Below, in pieces: positions 1 to 10,779 of a stretch of 64,000 bases of DNA. Source of the DNA: Erodium maritimum. Taxonomy: Eukaryota; Streptophyta; Magnoliopsida; Geraniales; Geraniaceae. Location: assembly GCA_963921825.1 (NCBI GenBank), contig OY997590.1:57960012-58024011 (forward strand), read 5' to 3'. How positions within the stretch are numbered: the stretch's first letter is position 1; each line of letters opens with the position of its first letter. Both the position numbers and the translations under genes were made by a program. The notes beneath the pieces are model-generated. The model was not told the origin of the DNA. It saw only the letters and a list, made by a program, of their open reading frames with translations, and made no database searches.

Positions 1-1
1 A

Positions 2-466
2 ATGCCAATTGCTGCCAAAGTCGCCTTCCCGGTATCAAAAGGGAAGCTTGAGCTCAATAGCACGGATCCAAGACAAAACCCATCACTCAGATTCAATTAC
101 CTGCAAAAAGAAGAGGACTTGCAGCAATGTGTGGAGATATACCAACTGGTGGAGAAAGTGGCAAGGTCTCAATCAGTGACCATGTATCTTGGAACAGAGT
201 TCAATAAACACCAGATGACCAGTGAAGATGAGCTCAGGAAGTTATGCAAGAAGAATGTGAGGACATATTACCATTTCCATGGTGGGTGCTTGGTGGGCTC
301 AGTTGTGGATGGGAGCTACAGAGTGTTTGGGGTAAAGGGTTTGAGAGTTGTGGATGGATCAACGCTCCACGAGTCACCAGGCACAAACCCAATGGCCACT
401 CTCTTGATGCTGGGAAGGTACCAAGGGATCAAGATCCTCAGAGAAAGGAGAGACTCAAATCCATAA
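2..466 (+). CDS. GMC oxidoreductase (HOTHEAD-like), C-terminal part, cut by window edge
   Basis: This is the last 154 residues of a glucose-methanol-choline flavoprotein oxidoreductase of the plant HOTHEAD / mandelonitrile-lyase-like group. The whole stretch is the GMC C-terminal, substrate-binding domain. The family hallmarks are the YYHFHGGC segment carrying the catalytic His, followed by VFGVKGLRVVDGSTL and SPGTNPMATLLMLGR, which holds the second active-site residue (Asn of GTNP) and FAD-contacting positions. The reading frame is open from base 2 to a TAA at 464-466. The Met at base 2 is probably internal, because a full-length protein has about 550-600 residues and the FAD-binding N-terminus lies upstream of the window. 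Family members oxidise long-chain omega-hydroxy fatty acids or act on mandelonitrile; which substrate applies here cannot be decided from this fragment. The visible part has no lesion. Confidence 0.9.
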   Translation: MPIAAKVAFPVSKGKLELNSTDPRQNPSLRFNYLQKEEDLQQCVEIYQLVEKVARSQSVTMYLGTEFNKHQMTSEDELRKLCKKNVRTYYHFHGGCLVGSVVDGSYRVFGVKGLRVVDGSTLHESPGTNPMATLLMLGRYQGIKILRERRDSNP

Positions 467-581
467 CAAAATCTAGAAGAATTTTCAACATGTATCATTG
501 CTTTTGCATCTGTTGTTGTTAATGAAATACTTATTTTAGAACGTGAAACTCGTGTCAATGATTACAATCATTTCCATGTAT

Positions 582-1967
582 CTAGAAGGAAGGAAACTGA
601 ATATCAGAAGCACATTTGCCGGAGGGAAACACGGGACACTCAATGAGATGTGAGGCAGAACAAGAAGAGCTGGTAGAGCTGGCTGGTTCCTGAAGAGTCC
701 TGGTTGCACTCTATCCACGGAGTGTACCCAAGTCCTTGCTTTATAGCATCTCTAATGTGTAAGATCCTCCGTCCGCGTGAATTCCTGTAACATGTTAATT
801 ATACTCATCCAAACAAATGCTTCTGGGAATATAGAGAAAAGAGGATGGAAATTGACAATCACCGGAGCTCTCAAGTTGGAGGAGGTCTGCTTTTATTTTG
901 AGGTCAAGAGCTGCTTGGAAGTAGGCATGTTGGTCGAGGACAGACTATGAACAGGTACCATGTTTGTCCCATTCTTGTGACCACAAGGTTGTGCCATCGT
1001 TGCTCGGGCAGGACAGTGTTGGCCAACTCTTCTCCATGTTGCTGCTGAGGTCTGATATCTTTTACAACAATCAACACAAGATGATGAATCATGACACAGG
1101 GATAAAAAAACGTTTTGGCAGCCCAACAACTTGTAGTTGTAGACTACAAAAAAGTCAAACAACCTCAGTACAGCAGATGTGATCAGCAAAAGGTTTATTT
1201 CATGGACAAAACAAATTTTAACATCTAAAAGATGTGGTCTCCGACACCACTTGATAAACATCTTAAGGTCTTCACTTAAAAGTTTGAACTTTTAGGTAGA
1301 TCATGTTTTAACGTATCTAAACAAAAAAAATTGGACACCGGCCAATGACACATATTTTGTTGTTTCTAGATAAAATTTTGTTTTACATGTTCTAGGCAAT
1401 GACAGAAGGTGGAATCAAGCATGGTGGTTGTTTGTGCACATTTCACTCTTTTTGGTTTGATCTGCTTAATGGATATTAGCTCCATTTTGCACTCTTATGG
1501 CCGGTCTAATTTTGTTTACTCCAATGAAAAACTATTCATTGCTGATGACAGAACAATCTTAATGCCAAAAGACACACATAAGTTTTGGCACAAACTGTTA
1601 ATGAGAATGAATAAATCCTGAAAGACATACCTTGGATGGATGGAAGGGGGTGGCAGGATCACAATTGGAGGGGTAAGAGCCATTGTTGTAGTTAGGCCAG
1701 AGACCATGAATCCCAAACTCTGCAGCTGGCTTCCCTGCTGTTGGGTAGCAACAACTATTCTGTGCGTCGCAGAATGATCCTGGCCACTAGTCACACAAAT
1801 CACAAAACCACCACCACATTCAAAAACTAAACACAATAACAGAAATTAACAGCAACGGAAAAGAAGAAGGAGGTGACCTGTTGCACAAAGTAGAAGAAAT
1901 CAAAATCTTGAGAAACAGCTGAAACTATCAGGCACAGTATCTGTATGATGACAAGTGGGATCATCAT
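582..1967 (-). pseudogene. S-like ribonuclease T2 (RNS1-like) pseudogene
   Basis: Four exon remnants of a secreted RNase T2 can be joined on the minus strand. Exon 1 (1967-1878) encodes a signal peptide (MMIPLVIIQILCLIVSAVS) followed by QDFDFFYFVQQ. Exon 2 (1786-1631) starts WPGSFCDAQNSCCYP and contains the first active-site motif, FGIHGLWPN, with its catalytic His. Exon 3 (1058-863) starts ISDLSSNMEKSWPTL and carries the second motif as WSQEWDKHGTC. Exon 4 (784-582) ends HLIECPVFPSGKCASDIQFPSF. Splice sites are intact (AAG/GTATG, GTTACAG/GAATTC). Three lesions are visible. A TAG directly follows HGTCS in exon 3, in place of an expected codon before SVLDQH. A small deletion near SYTLE in exon 4 shifts the frame. 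A second indel near QLYQLF shifts it again. The His normally found in the WTHEWEKHG motif is Gln here. The family degrades RNA in the apoplast or vacuole; this copy should not make a full enzyme. Confidence 0.85.
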
Positions 1968-2043
1968 CTTTTATCCTCTTGTGGAAGAGTGTAAAGAGTA
2001 ATAATTGTTGAGTTGATCTGCTAAATGTAAATGCTAATGGGTG

Positions 2044-2050
2044 TATATAC
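2044..2050 (-). promoter_or_regulatory. Possible TATA box of the RNase T2 pseudogene
   Basis: On the minus strand, GTATATACAC lies about 77 bases upstream of the ATG at 1967, a usual distance for a plant core promoter plus short leader. It is a weak call based only on motif and position. Confidence 0.3.
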
Positions 2051-2414
2051 ACAGATACATAACCTGCCATATCTGGCACGCTGGGAAACAGACATCCTCC
2101 GTGCACACAAAGCCCTACATCATACACATATTTAATCCATGACACAATAGAAACAGTAACAAGATTTAGCTTTATACACGTCACACTTAGATGTCTATGT
2201 CCATGTCTATGCTTGGTGTCTGTGTGGTCTCAGGTTAAATGATTTGCCCATTATGCTCTTGCAAGTCAATGCATTGTTGGTGGTGTTATTTGGGAACAAC
2301 ATTATAGCTGAGTGAGTGCACTGACCACCAGTAGCCAGCAAGGACAGTTGATGCATTAAGTCACAATGGCTTGTTTCCCTCTTTGATTCTATCTTTGTTG
2401 ATTCAATCAGACCC

Positions 2415-2583
2415 TTACATTGTGTAAATACTCTGTTAGGACATACGCATTCTCTAATGCAACATTACTTGGGTATATATACGATTACATATAATCTAGA
2501 TCAGTTTGCTTTTTAGTAATTCCATAGCTAAATATACCTATTACAATGTGTAAATACTCTGTTAGGACATACTCATTCTCTAA
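2415..2583. repeat. Short direct duplication, two copies of 43 bp
   Basis: Two 43-base copies (2415-2457 and 2541-2583) differ at only two positions and start with TTACATTGTGTAAATACTCT or its close variant. The spacing is 126 bp. They lie between the RNase pseudogene promoter and the 3' end of the transporter gene. The rest of 2090-2679 shows no gene. Confidence 0.75.
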
Positions 2584-2679
2584 CATGAAGGATAATATGT
2601 CCGAAAATACTATGTCATTCGCTTTTTTACTTGAGCTATATATATCTTGTGCTTGTATGCATTTAGAGTTATATAGAAT

Positions 2680-4264
2680 TCATAGATGGTTTACAATTTG
2701 TCTGAGAGAAGTATAGGTGCCCACAACACCTACAAAAGAAGCGGCCACCAGGATTACCACAATTGTCATCAACTCCAACCCAAAACCCCGAGAGGCTTTG
2801 TTAAGCTTCAGGTAGCACAGACAGGGTAGCAACATGGACACCGTTACACTCAAGAATGACCCAATGAAGGCCATTACGTATCCAAAGAAGGGAATGGTCA
2901 GCGCCACAATCACTGTGCTGCAAACTATTGTTGACCTGATGAGTATACTGATGAGCCTACTGTTGCAGAAAGGAGATATGTCCTCAACAGCATTAGCAAT
3001 TGGAGTGATTATGACTGCATACTTGGAGAGTGGGTTTGTCAGTGTTATGTATATGGCTATTTTCGTGCTGATTTTTGTTACGGGCAGGTTTAGTGTCACT
3101 TGAGAGTTGAGCATTTCCCCGAACATGAGGTAGCCAAGAACAGCCATGGATCCGTATGTGATCGTGCTTGTGATGAAGCAAACAAGTAGAACCTGCAAGG
3201 AGAGTCAAATTCAAGTAAGCACTGCATGATCATACATAATAGACATAAGTTTTAGGGTAAATTACAAATACCTACCCCAAACTTGTAACGTTTAACTGAT
3301 ACCTACCCTAAAAGTATTGATACATACTCAGATGTTTAGTTACATAACAAATAGTCCAAGCTGTAAGCTAAAATGACGAAAATACCCTCAACTACACTTC
3401 AGTCATTATTTAAAAAAAAAAACTCACTTTTGTTATATATATATCAATTAAACACTAAAAATTTGGAGTACGTATTTGTAATTTACTCTTAGTCTTATCT
3501 TGCCTTGTGGAATTGAGTCCTGTCTTTCATGGAATTGCACAATGTAGGAAACACCGCATGACCACAGTAACAAAAGGTGAACAAGCTGACAGCGGTGGGC
3601 ATGCCTCCCCAATTCAAGGTGGTGCCCTTCTCGTGGAAGCCGACGCCACCCTGAGCACCAACCCAGGCAACACAAACCACCAGAAGAAGAGAAGCCAGAA
3701 CCCCGCCGGCAGAGACATAAGCAAGCATGCCCAAACTCCTGAGCCAAGTGGTTGGCAGAACGGCGAGGGCTGTCAGGAGAACAAACCCTTGCCTTCCTCC
3801 TATTTTGAGGCCACCCAGGGTGAACTTCATGTGTGGGAACAGCTTGTCGAGGTTGTCTCCTTCAAGGATGAGGAACTCCACTGCGACCAAGTAGAGCTCA
3901 AGGTACATGAAAAGGGATATTACAGCTCTTCCTTTGCAACCAAATGCGACCTGGCCTATGTCCGGATATGTCTTGATGAGGGGGCTCGAGTCCATGCAAC
4001 GCTGCAGAAGTAACCCGGTGTACCAACACAGAAGAGCTACCGTAAAAAGAAGCACCAAGCTCACCCACCCTCCTTGAGAGAGCGCATATGGGATTGATAG
4101 TATCCCAACACCTGCAACAAAGCGTTACCAAACCAGACAAACATATAACATTACATAACATAACATAACACGAGAGAGGTACCTGATAAGGTATTGAGAC
4201 CATTGAAACATGTCCTTAGGAAGGTGGTTCCCTTGCTCGCTTGCTCTTGGTTCTCCATTGTCAT
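2680..4264 (-). CDS. Vacuolar amino-acid transporter, AVT1 family, three exons
   Basis: A membrane transporter of the AAAP superfamily, closest in style to plant AVT1 proteins, which move amino acids across the tonoplast by proton exchange. Exons are 4264-4183, 4111-3504 and 3192-2680; their sum is 1203 nt, giving 400 residues, short but normal for AVT1. The start is the first ATG at 4264, giving MTMENQEQASKGTTFLRTCF and the family hallmark CFNGLNTLSGVGILSIPYAL across the first splice site. About ten hydrophobic segments follow, including LVLLFTVALLCWYTGLLL and ITPIANAVEDISPF. The highly hydrophilic N-terminus seen in longer AVT1 members is absent. Intron 1 is GT-AG. Intron 2 (3503-3193) uses a GC donor in an AAG/GCAAGA context, and its reading gives FHK-VLLVCF, which matches the conserved family join. 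Intron 2 also contains a MITE. No lesion is seen. Assignment to AVT1 rather than another AAAP subgroup is by motif recognition. Confidence 0.9.
3255..3488. mobile_element. MITE in AVT1 intron 2 (TTA target duplication)
   Basis: The ends are inverted repeats: GGGTAAATTACAAATAC at the left, and the reverse complement of GTATTTGTAATTTACTC at the right. The trinucleotide TTA flanks both ends (3252-3254, 3489-3491). The 234-bp size, TTA duplication and G-rich start fit a PIF/Harbinger (Tourist-like) MITE. It makes up most of the intron. Confidence 0.7.
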
Positions 4265-4290
4265 TTCTTCTCTACTGAGATGTTGCTACC

Positions 4291-4308
4291 TATTTATATA
4301 TATATAAG
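4291..4308 (-). promoter_or_regulatory. TATA box of the AVT1-like gene
   Basis: On the minus strand, CTTATATATATATAAATA lies 27-44 bases upstream of the ATG at 4264. This gives a very short leader if transcription starts about 30 bases downstream, so the true start could use this or a further upstream element. Confidence 0.4.
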
Positions 4309-4309
4309 A

Positions 4310-5870
4310 GGCCGAGCGGAGATGAAAAATCAATAATGCTTATCCATTAATGGTTGGATCAAGAGAGGAGATAGTGAGGATGAGTAGATTGGCAATTGAA
4401 GCTGAAACAGGGAAAGAAAGCAACATGGGTAGGTTTTATTTTTATTGTTAATTTTCTTTGTTGACCATTTTTTGCAGTTCCAACTTCCTAAAAGGAAAGG
4501 CACTCACAATCACATGTTGCAACCTTTGTTTAATTTATGACAGTTGCTTGTGTGAGGCAATACAAGGCGTGTGCCTTCTTCTTTGCCTCTTCCATTTACT
4601 GCCCTTCTACTTCTAGAATTACCCCTTCACAACACTCCTCTCTCAGGTTTGTTTTCTGATGAGATTATGTCTTAAAAGCTTTGCATCACAATATTGTTCA
4701 AGTAACATGGGATGTCTGTATCATAAATGTGAATCCCAACTCAAACTGGCATGCAACTCAAAAGGGGTTATTAGAGGACCAACTCAAATAAAAACTCAAG
4801 TTGACAGTTGAAGGCCCAATTATAATTATATTTTAAGAAGTCTCGACATCTAAATATATCATTTGATTCAGTACCAACATAAAGCTAGTTGGCGATACAG
4901 ACCGGAGAGCAAAGCCAGAGCCAGTTGCTTGTATGGATTCATAGTCACATTGGTTTGGCACACTTCTCTTCGCTTCAAACCTTATTCTCTAATAACAACC
5001 AATCAATGAAATTTTTGTGCAGAGCATTTTTGTGCAGATATTTATCACTAGATAAATGTTTTTCTTTTGTGTATCTTTCTATCACACTAGTAGTCGTAGA
5101 CATGGAGCTTGATGCAGATATGCTATAAATCCGGACTCATTCATGCATATCTTTTTATCTTTCTGGGTCTTAATATATAACAGGGACAAAGACTCATGGA
5201 GTTGCATGCATGGACACTCTTTTTCCATACTTTAAAAATAAAGCTATTTCGATAGTGATTATTGCTTTGAATAATTAGGCAAATGGGCAGGAAATTAGGG
5301 TGTTGATTTTATCAGAAAATGGATAAGTAGCTTTTTCTATACAGCCTTTTGCATGTCAGTTTCTTTGTTCAAGAGACCATTACACAAGTAAAGAGCTCTC
5401 ACTATGTTACATACTATATTATTATGTACTAGATCATAGTGCTGATATAAATATATAATTTCAGTACAAACAATTCTTGAAAAGTACTCATTCTTTATGG
5501 GCTGCATATGGAAAGCCCAATTTTCGAATAATTTAAGCCCACAATAAACAACCTTGGCTCATGCACCTAAAATTTAGACCAGGGAAGGCAACAAAAGGCC
5601 ATGCCTAATACTAATACCGTCACGGCGTCACCTACTAGATTTGAATTTGAAATTAAAATGGATCGAAGAAGTCGATGAAAGATCACCTATTTTTGGTATA
5701 GATCACCTAGTATGAAGTTCTTTTCTGAAAGGAAAAAAAAAATTGACATTAAAAACATCAAGTAGCATACCAATATCACACCTAAAATAAAACTATGTTC
5801 GTGAAAGGTACATTAACATTAGGTGGAAGTGGGTCAGGTTGGTTCCAATTTAAACATCACTGTCTTCAAG
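4310..5870. other. Intergenic region without recognisable gene
   Basis: AT-rich sequence with no coding pattern, no clear terminal repeats and only short scattered open frames. The first few hundred bases are presumably the upstream promoter of the AVT1-like gene. Nothing else can be supported. Confidence 0.6.
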
Positions 5871-5878
5871 CCCCCTAT

Positions 5879-6259
5879 TGTTTTTGAGGCACGATGACAC
5901 AGATTGATTATCACGAGTTATCAGGCTTCAAAGAATAACAATCCACGCGATGTCGTAAGAGCGATAGAGTAGAGGAATAAAGGACGCTCTAAGTAGCTCC
6001 AGGTGGCGCTAGTCTGTCAGTTACGTTCGTTTTTGTTATGCCATTGAGTCTGCTATGGTCAGCAAGGTGAGGTAGCAGTCAACATTATTGACAGGGCCGA
6101 CTCTATAAATAGCGCGAGTTTTGTACTTTTTCTTTTTCATTACGTAATTTCTGTGTAATTCTCAGAGAGAGAGAACATGGCGGCTCCAGATTGAGCGCCG
6201 GTATTGTAAGCTTCCAATTCATCAATAAAATCAGATTGATTAAGCTTTAGTTCTTATCA
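5879..6259 (+). mobile_element. 5' LTR of a truncated Ty3-type retrotransposon
   Basis: A probable short LTR ends in TTCTTATCA at 6259, two bases before a tRNA-iMet primer-binding site. It contains a TATA box, CTCTATAAATAG, at 6102-6113 and a downstream transcribed-like stretch. The left boundary at a TGTTTTTGAGG near 5879 is uncertain because no second LTR exists in the window for comparison and no target duplication can be read. Confidence 0.6.
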
Positions 6260-6261
6260 AG

Positions 6262-6271
6262 TGGTATCAGA
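6262..6271 (+). other. Primer-binding site (initiator Met tRNA)
   Basis: TGGTATCAGA followed by TC matches ten of the twelve bases complementary to the 3' end of plant initiator methionine tRNA (TGGTATCAGAGC). Its position just after an LTR-like end and just before a gag-like frame defines the orientation of the element as plus. Confidence 0.75.
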
Positions 6272-6288
6272 TCCCCGATCTAACGATC

Positions 6289-9200
6289 ATGACTAGAGCT
6301 TCCGAGCTTAACGACATTGTACGACGTGCCGCTCAAGCAAGTCTCAACAATTGGACATACCAGTTCAGGACCTTACTGAACAGGTGCAGAACATCAGGCC
6401 AAGCGTAGAAGAAATGTTAAACATAATATAGGGACAGTTCAACCAGATCCTCACTATTCTACAGAATCTGACTTGTAAGAACCGCCCCCGGTAGATCCCG
6501 GTCGAACCGGAGGTTTTCGACGAAAGTTGACTTTTCGTCGGAAAAGTCAACCGATGACTCCGGGAGTCATTCGGGACCTTTCCGGGGCCCAAAAAGCTTA
6601 GTCGTCGTAACGGTTGGCTTAATTGGGTCGTTCCCTTTCCGATGACTGTAATATTGAGAAAAGTCAACCCGGGCCTTTTATCGGTCAAACGCGGCCCGAT
6701 TAAGAACTAAATTCGATTAATTATTAGAGCTGGAATTACTTAAGCTTGGAGTGGTCCCCACATGGACATGTGTCCATGTTTGCTTGGAAGGGAAGAAAGG
6801 GTGGCATTTTGACTCTTTTACCCTTGAATTGGTTATATGAAGTTTTTGGAGACAAAGGGCATTTGAGTCACTACACTTGTGGGTTAAAGGGACCACTTGG
6901 TGAGCAATTCAGCACAATTGCTAGTGCTTAGCCGAAAACCACCCAAGGAGGAAAGAGAGTGAAGCTTCCTTGGAAGCTTTATGTAGAAGAAAGGAGAAAA
7001 AAGAGTGCTTTCTCTAGTTTTCTACCTCAAACCACCATACAAACCCCATATTCTTCTTATACTCATCATTTCCAAGGTAAAGCCCCTAATCAAATTCGTT
7101 TTTGGTGAAATTGGATAATGGGTTTTGAAAGAGAAGAGCTAGAAATGGTGGAGTTTGAGGTTGGATGATGTTGGATGATGATTTTGTGGTTGGAAGTGAA
7201 GTTGGATGTTGGAAACCTATCGGTTTGAGTAGTTTTGATGAAACCCATTGAGGGTGTTGAAGTATTGAAGGACTTAGGATCTGTTTTGGAGCTTGGCAGG
7301 TCCTTCAATGGAGTTTTGTGGAGGATTTTCGTGGAGAAGGAAGTTGGGGAAGAAGAAGGAGACCTGCTCTAGTCTGGCACGGAATGGGACACGGGGAGAA
7401 CCAGATTCCGACACGGAACCCCGCACGGAACGGGCCAGGTTCCTACACGGCGTGCCGCGCGGACCGGGCTAGGGTCCGGCACGGTGTGCAGCACGGACCG
7501 TGCCTGGTTCCGGGTCGGCGTGTCGCACGGGCCGTGTCTGATTCCGGGCCGGTCTGTGGCGCGGGCCGGGTCGGTTGCCGGGCCGATGTGCTACACGGGC
7601 CGGGTCGGGTTCTGGGCCTCTGGGTCACCCGGTTTGGGCCTCATTCCGACCCATTTCCCCTTTTAGCCAATGTTTGGACCCTCGGGCTTATTTTGGTGTT
7701 TTCTCGTTAATTCAATTCAAAAATTGTTTTGATTCGGGATTTGTTTTGTGATCCAAGACTTGGGACCCGAGCGTGCCGGAGGAGGAGACGCTTGGATCTC
7801 GTGAAGTGGAGGAGGAAGCTAGCCAGGACGTCAGCAGCTAGGAGTGGAGTACTTTTGAGTTCGAGGTAGGGAACGTAGCGAATACCGGTTTAATTACGGA
7901 AAGTTACTAGTATGATTGTAGATGATAATAATAACCGGAAAGGTCCTAGTTTTCATATAGGAAGTGATTCACTAGAATAACCGCTTTCAATTACATTAAT
8001 AATCGGACGAGTCATAGTTGGCATATAGGATGTGATTCACTAGTTTAACCGCTTTCAATTCTGGGATATTGTCGTACTGGTAGAATGGCCATGTCGAGCC
8101 TTAAGTTGTGTGTTGATTGAAATGCCATGATCCTTGATTGAGATGCATGATTTGTGACTTAGTATCGATAAGATTGAGAATCATGTTATGATATACTCGG
8201 TGTAGCATGTTGTGGCTATATGTGGGAAAGTGTGCCGTGATTGATGTGATGTGAATCTTTGGTTGTGATATGATCGGGTGAGTGATAGACCGATTTGTGT
8301 GTTATGGTAAATTGGCTCGGTTAGTGTACCGTGGTCGAATTATGGCATTGTGATGCGTGTTATTCTCTTGATGTGTGTTCCAAGAGGAGTTGTGTCCGGT
8401 ATGATATCTGCACTGAGAGAGTGTGTCGGTGTAGAGTATCGAGGACGAGGACGGTTTAACCATCACCCCGATGCTATGTGTTCCGGGAAGGCGTACGACC
8501 GAGGTATGTGCCGGTCCGTTATGCTTGAGGCCCCGAGTCTCCGTGACGGGAAGACATCCGACTGAATGTATCGCCGGTCAGGTATGTTACCCCGAGTCTA
8601 GGTGACGGGAAGATGTCGGGACCGATGCTCTGTGTTCCAGTATGATATAAATGGGATGGGCTGTGATAGCCGGTGATGTTGAGGACGGTTGTACTAAGTT
8701 ATGTGTTGTTCTAATGTGTGTTCTGTGCGTACTGATTGGCTATGTGCGTTGTATTATTTGTGATTATGGTCTTACGAGAGTGATTGGTGGTTGGTACTTG
8801 TCCCGTGGGCGTTGTTGATAGTTATGCTTTGCTAGTATGCTCTAATTGGACGGTTACTCGTGGTATTGAACTGATGTTCATAACCTTAACTACTTTTCCT
8901 ACTGAGCGAAAGCTCACCCCTTACCTTGTTGTCTTTCAGGTGTTGAGCGGGATTTGTGTTAGCGGGATTCTCGGCGCTTGGGAGCCAGCGAGGGTCTTGT
9001 CTAGGGTCTAGTGGCGTACAATTTACTTTTACTGAACCCTTTTACTTTGTGTTTTTACCGAGCTGTTGACTCGTGTTATTACTTGGATCTTTAAACTGTT
9101 ATTTGAGACTCATTTTGGGTTTAAAATTGCTTTATTTATCTTTTATCTTAGTTCATGTCTCGAGTCCGGTCAAAACCGGATTTGGGGCGTGACATGACTA

Positions 9201-9998
9201 GTAGAGTAGAGAACATCAAGGTTCGCAACAGATAATCCACCAGAGAGCCACGCGCGACGTCGGAAGATCTCCGACGCTCAAAGCCAGCGAGGATACATGC
9301 ATCACGTGACGGATCCCGTTACAACGAGGGCTCACCACCAGATCGTTGGAACGGAAGAAGCATGGAGCAAGAGCCGAGTGACCCAAGAATTCGAATTTGG
9401 AAACAAACAAGATTCGAGGTCGGAAGAACCTCGCCGGAGAACGAACCACGAGGTCGGATTCGGTCAGGATCGGAACAAAGCTGACGAACCACGGGCGGAG
9501 GCCATACATGATCAGCATAATCTGATGTTCAGAGCGCCATGGATTCAGTTCCCAACCTTTAATGGCGAGGATGCACGAGCTTGGATCCGCAAGCGCACAA
9601 GTTATTTCTTTCTATATGTGGTGCCAGAGAAGCTCATAGTCAGGCTCGCAGTGATGCACTTGACCAGATGTGCTGAGGTATGGTTCCAAGACTACTAGGG
9701 AGGACGTGATGTCCTCACATGGAACCATTTTGTGCAAGGCATGGCCTGGAAATTTGACGAAGGTAAAAACAACGACGTGGTCTCTAACTTCAAACAGTTG
9801 AGGCAGGAAGGATCCATGCAAGATTATGAGGATCAGTTCGAAGCAATGCAAAGTCTGATGATGGCAAGGAACGCGGCGTTGAATGAAGATTTCTTTGTAT
9901 CCAACTTCATCAGCGGACCACAATTGAGGATCGACGTACTCATGATGGAGCCGAAATCCTTAGGGAGAGCCATGTTCCTGGCTCGAATGGAGGAATAG
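6289..9998 (+). pseudogene. Ty3-type gag remnant, split by a solo LTR
   Basis: A degenerate retrotransposon gag frame. Part one (about 6289-6473) includes a coiled-coil-like stretch reading DLTEQVQNIRPSVEEML. Part two resumes after the inserted LTR at 9200 with SRVENIKVRN and continues through a Retrotrans_gag-type domain (FPTFNGEDARAWIRK at about 9550, AEVWFQDY at about 9675, GMAWKFDEG, GSMQDYEDQFEAM, SLGRAMFLARMEE). Lesions include a TAG in part one within NIIxGQFNQ, a frameshift near the start, and a TAG at 9696-9698 after WFQDY. No protease, reverse transcriptase or integrase follows, so only the gag end of the element survives. The gag style resembles Ty3 chromovirus-type elements, but the clade is not secure. 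Confidence 0.75.
6474..9194 (+). mobile_element. Solo LTR (2721 bp) of a Tekay-like Ty3 family, TSD TGACT
   Basis: It starts TGTAAGAACCGCCCCCGG and ends GGGGCGTGACA, with a perfect 5-bp target duplication TGACT at 6469-6473 and 9195-9199. Removing it joins the gag frame of the host element exactly (L-T / S-R-V-E-N). No internal coding region or second LTR is present, so it is a solo LTR left by recombination. Its 3' part shares the GGGCGTGACA end and a TGAGCGAAAGCTCA near-palindrome (8903-8916) with the other long LTRs in the window, but it is more diverged. The GC-rich open frames at about 7.3-7.7 kb are repeats of a cACGGnnCGGG-like unit and are not genes. Confidence 0.9.
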
Positions 9999-10769
9999 AG
10001 AGTGGGACCACGATTGAGCTCCTAGAGCGGACGACCTTATGAGGCGAGCACCTTCCAAGCTCTACCTCGACCGGCAGAGACAACACGGGGCACGTGGCCG
10101 CAAGGGATCATAAGAGCACCATCTCCAGCCCAAGAACCACCCCCAACCACTCAAGCCAGCAACAAACTAAGAGCACCGCCGGTACTCAACATCAATTCGG
10201 ATTACGATAATGAATGCAGGAGATTAGAGCAGACTATTGTAACGGGCTTTGACTCTCTACAGGTTAAGGTTGCGCATGCTGGGATGGAAAACAATTGATG
10301 GCCCTGTAATTGGGCTTCATCATTCTACTCTTGGGCCCAATGTAGACTTAACTCAGCTTGGCCATGTTCATGTTAATGGAGCTGGTGAAGGAGTAAATCT
10401 GCTTCAGGTGTCTAGGTTGTCGCAGGTAATTTGAAGGGGTTGAAAGTGCAGAGGTAGTCGAAGCTCACTCGATAGTTGAGGGATCTTTGGCCATTGACTA
10501 GGGTTTGGACGCGTCAACATTATCTGTTGAGGGACGGGGGACTCCTTTGAAGGCTGTTTTTCTTCACCAATCGCCCCGTGTGGGCCGTGTTGTAAAGAAG
10601 GATTTGTCATGTACCTTTGTTGTTCATAGGTTGATGACTCGTTCTTTTAGTCATGAATGTGTTGTCCAGGTCGCCCCTTTAATTATGGAGAGGTGGAATC
10701 AGGCGGCGACTAAGGCCCGTCAGGATTTAAAGGCCTTATCGGGTCGTCAATAGGGTTTGTTCTTTTGTG
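9999..10769 (+). other. Unassigned retroelement-like fragment
   Basis: After the gag remnant, the sequence continues as a short proline-rich stretch and then a frame at 10505-10753 ending VAPLIMERWNQAATKARQDL and a stop. There are several in-frame stops before it. It does not resemble the rest of a Ty3 polyprotein. It may be a fragment of another element, possibly non-LTR, but I cannot name it. Confidence 0.35.
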
Positions 10770-10779
10770 TTTTTTAAAA

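Noticed and set aside
2834-4013. Plus-strand frames of 89 and 168 codons
   Set aside because: They are shadows of the well-supported minus-strand AVT1-like exons.
7318-7710. Open frames of 60-130 codons in GC-rich sequence
   Set aside because: They lie within the solo LTR at 6474-9194 and follow a short ACGG/CGGG-rich repeat; no protein family, and competing frames on both strands.
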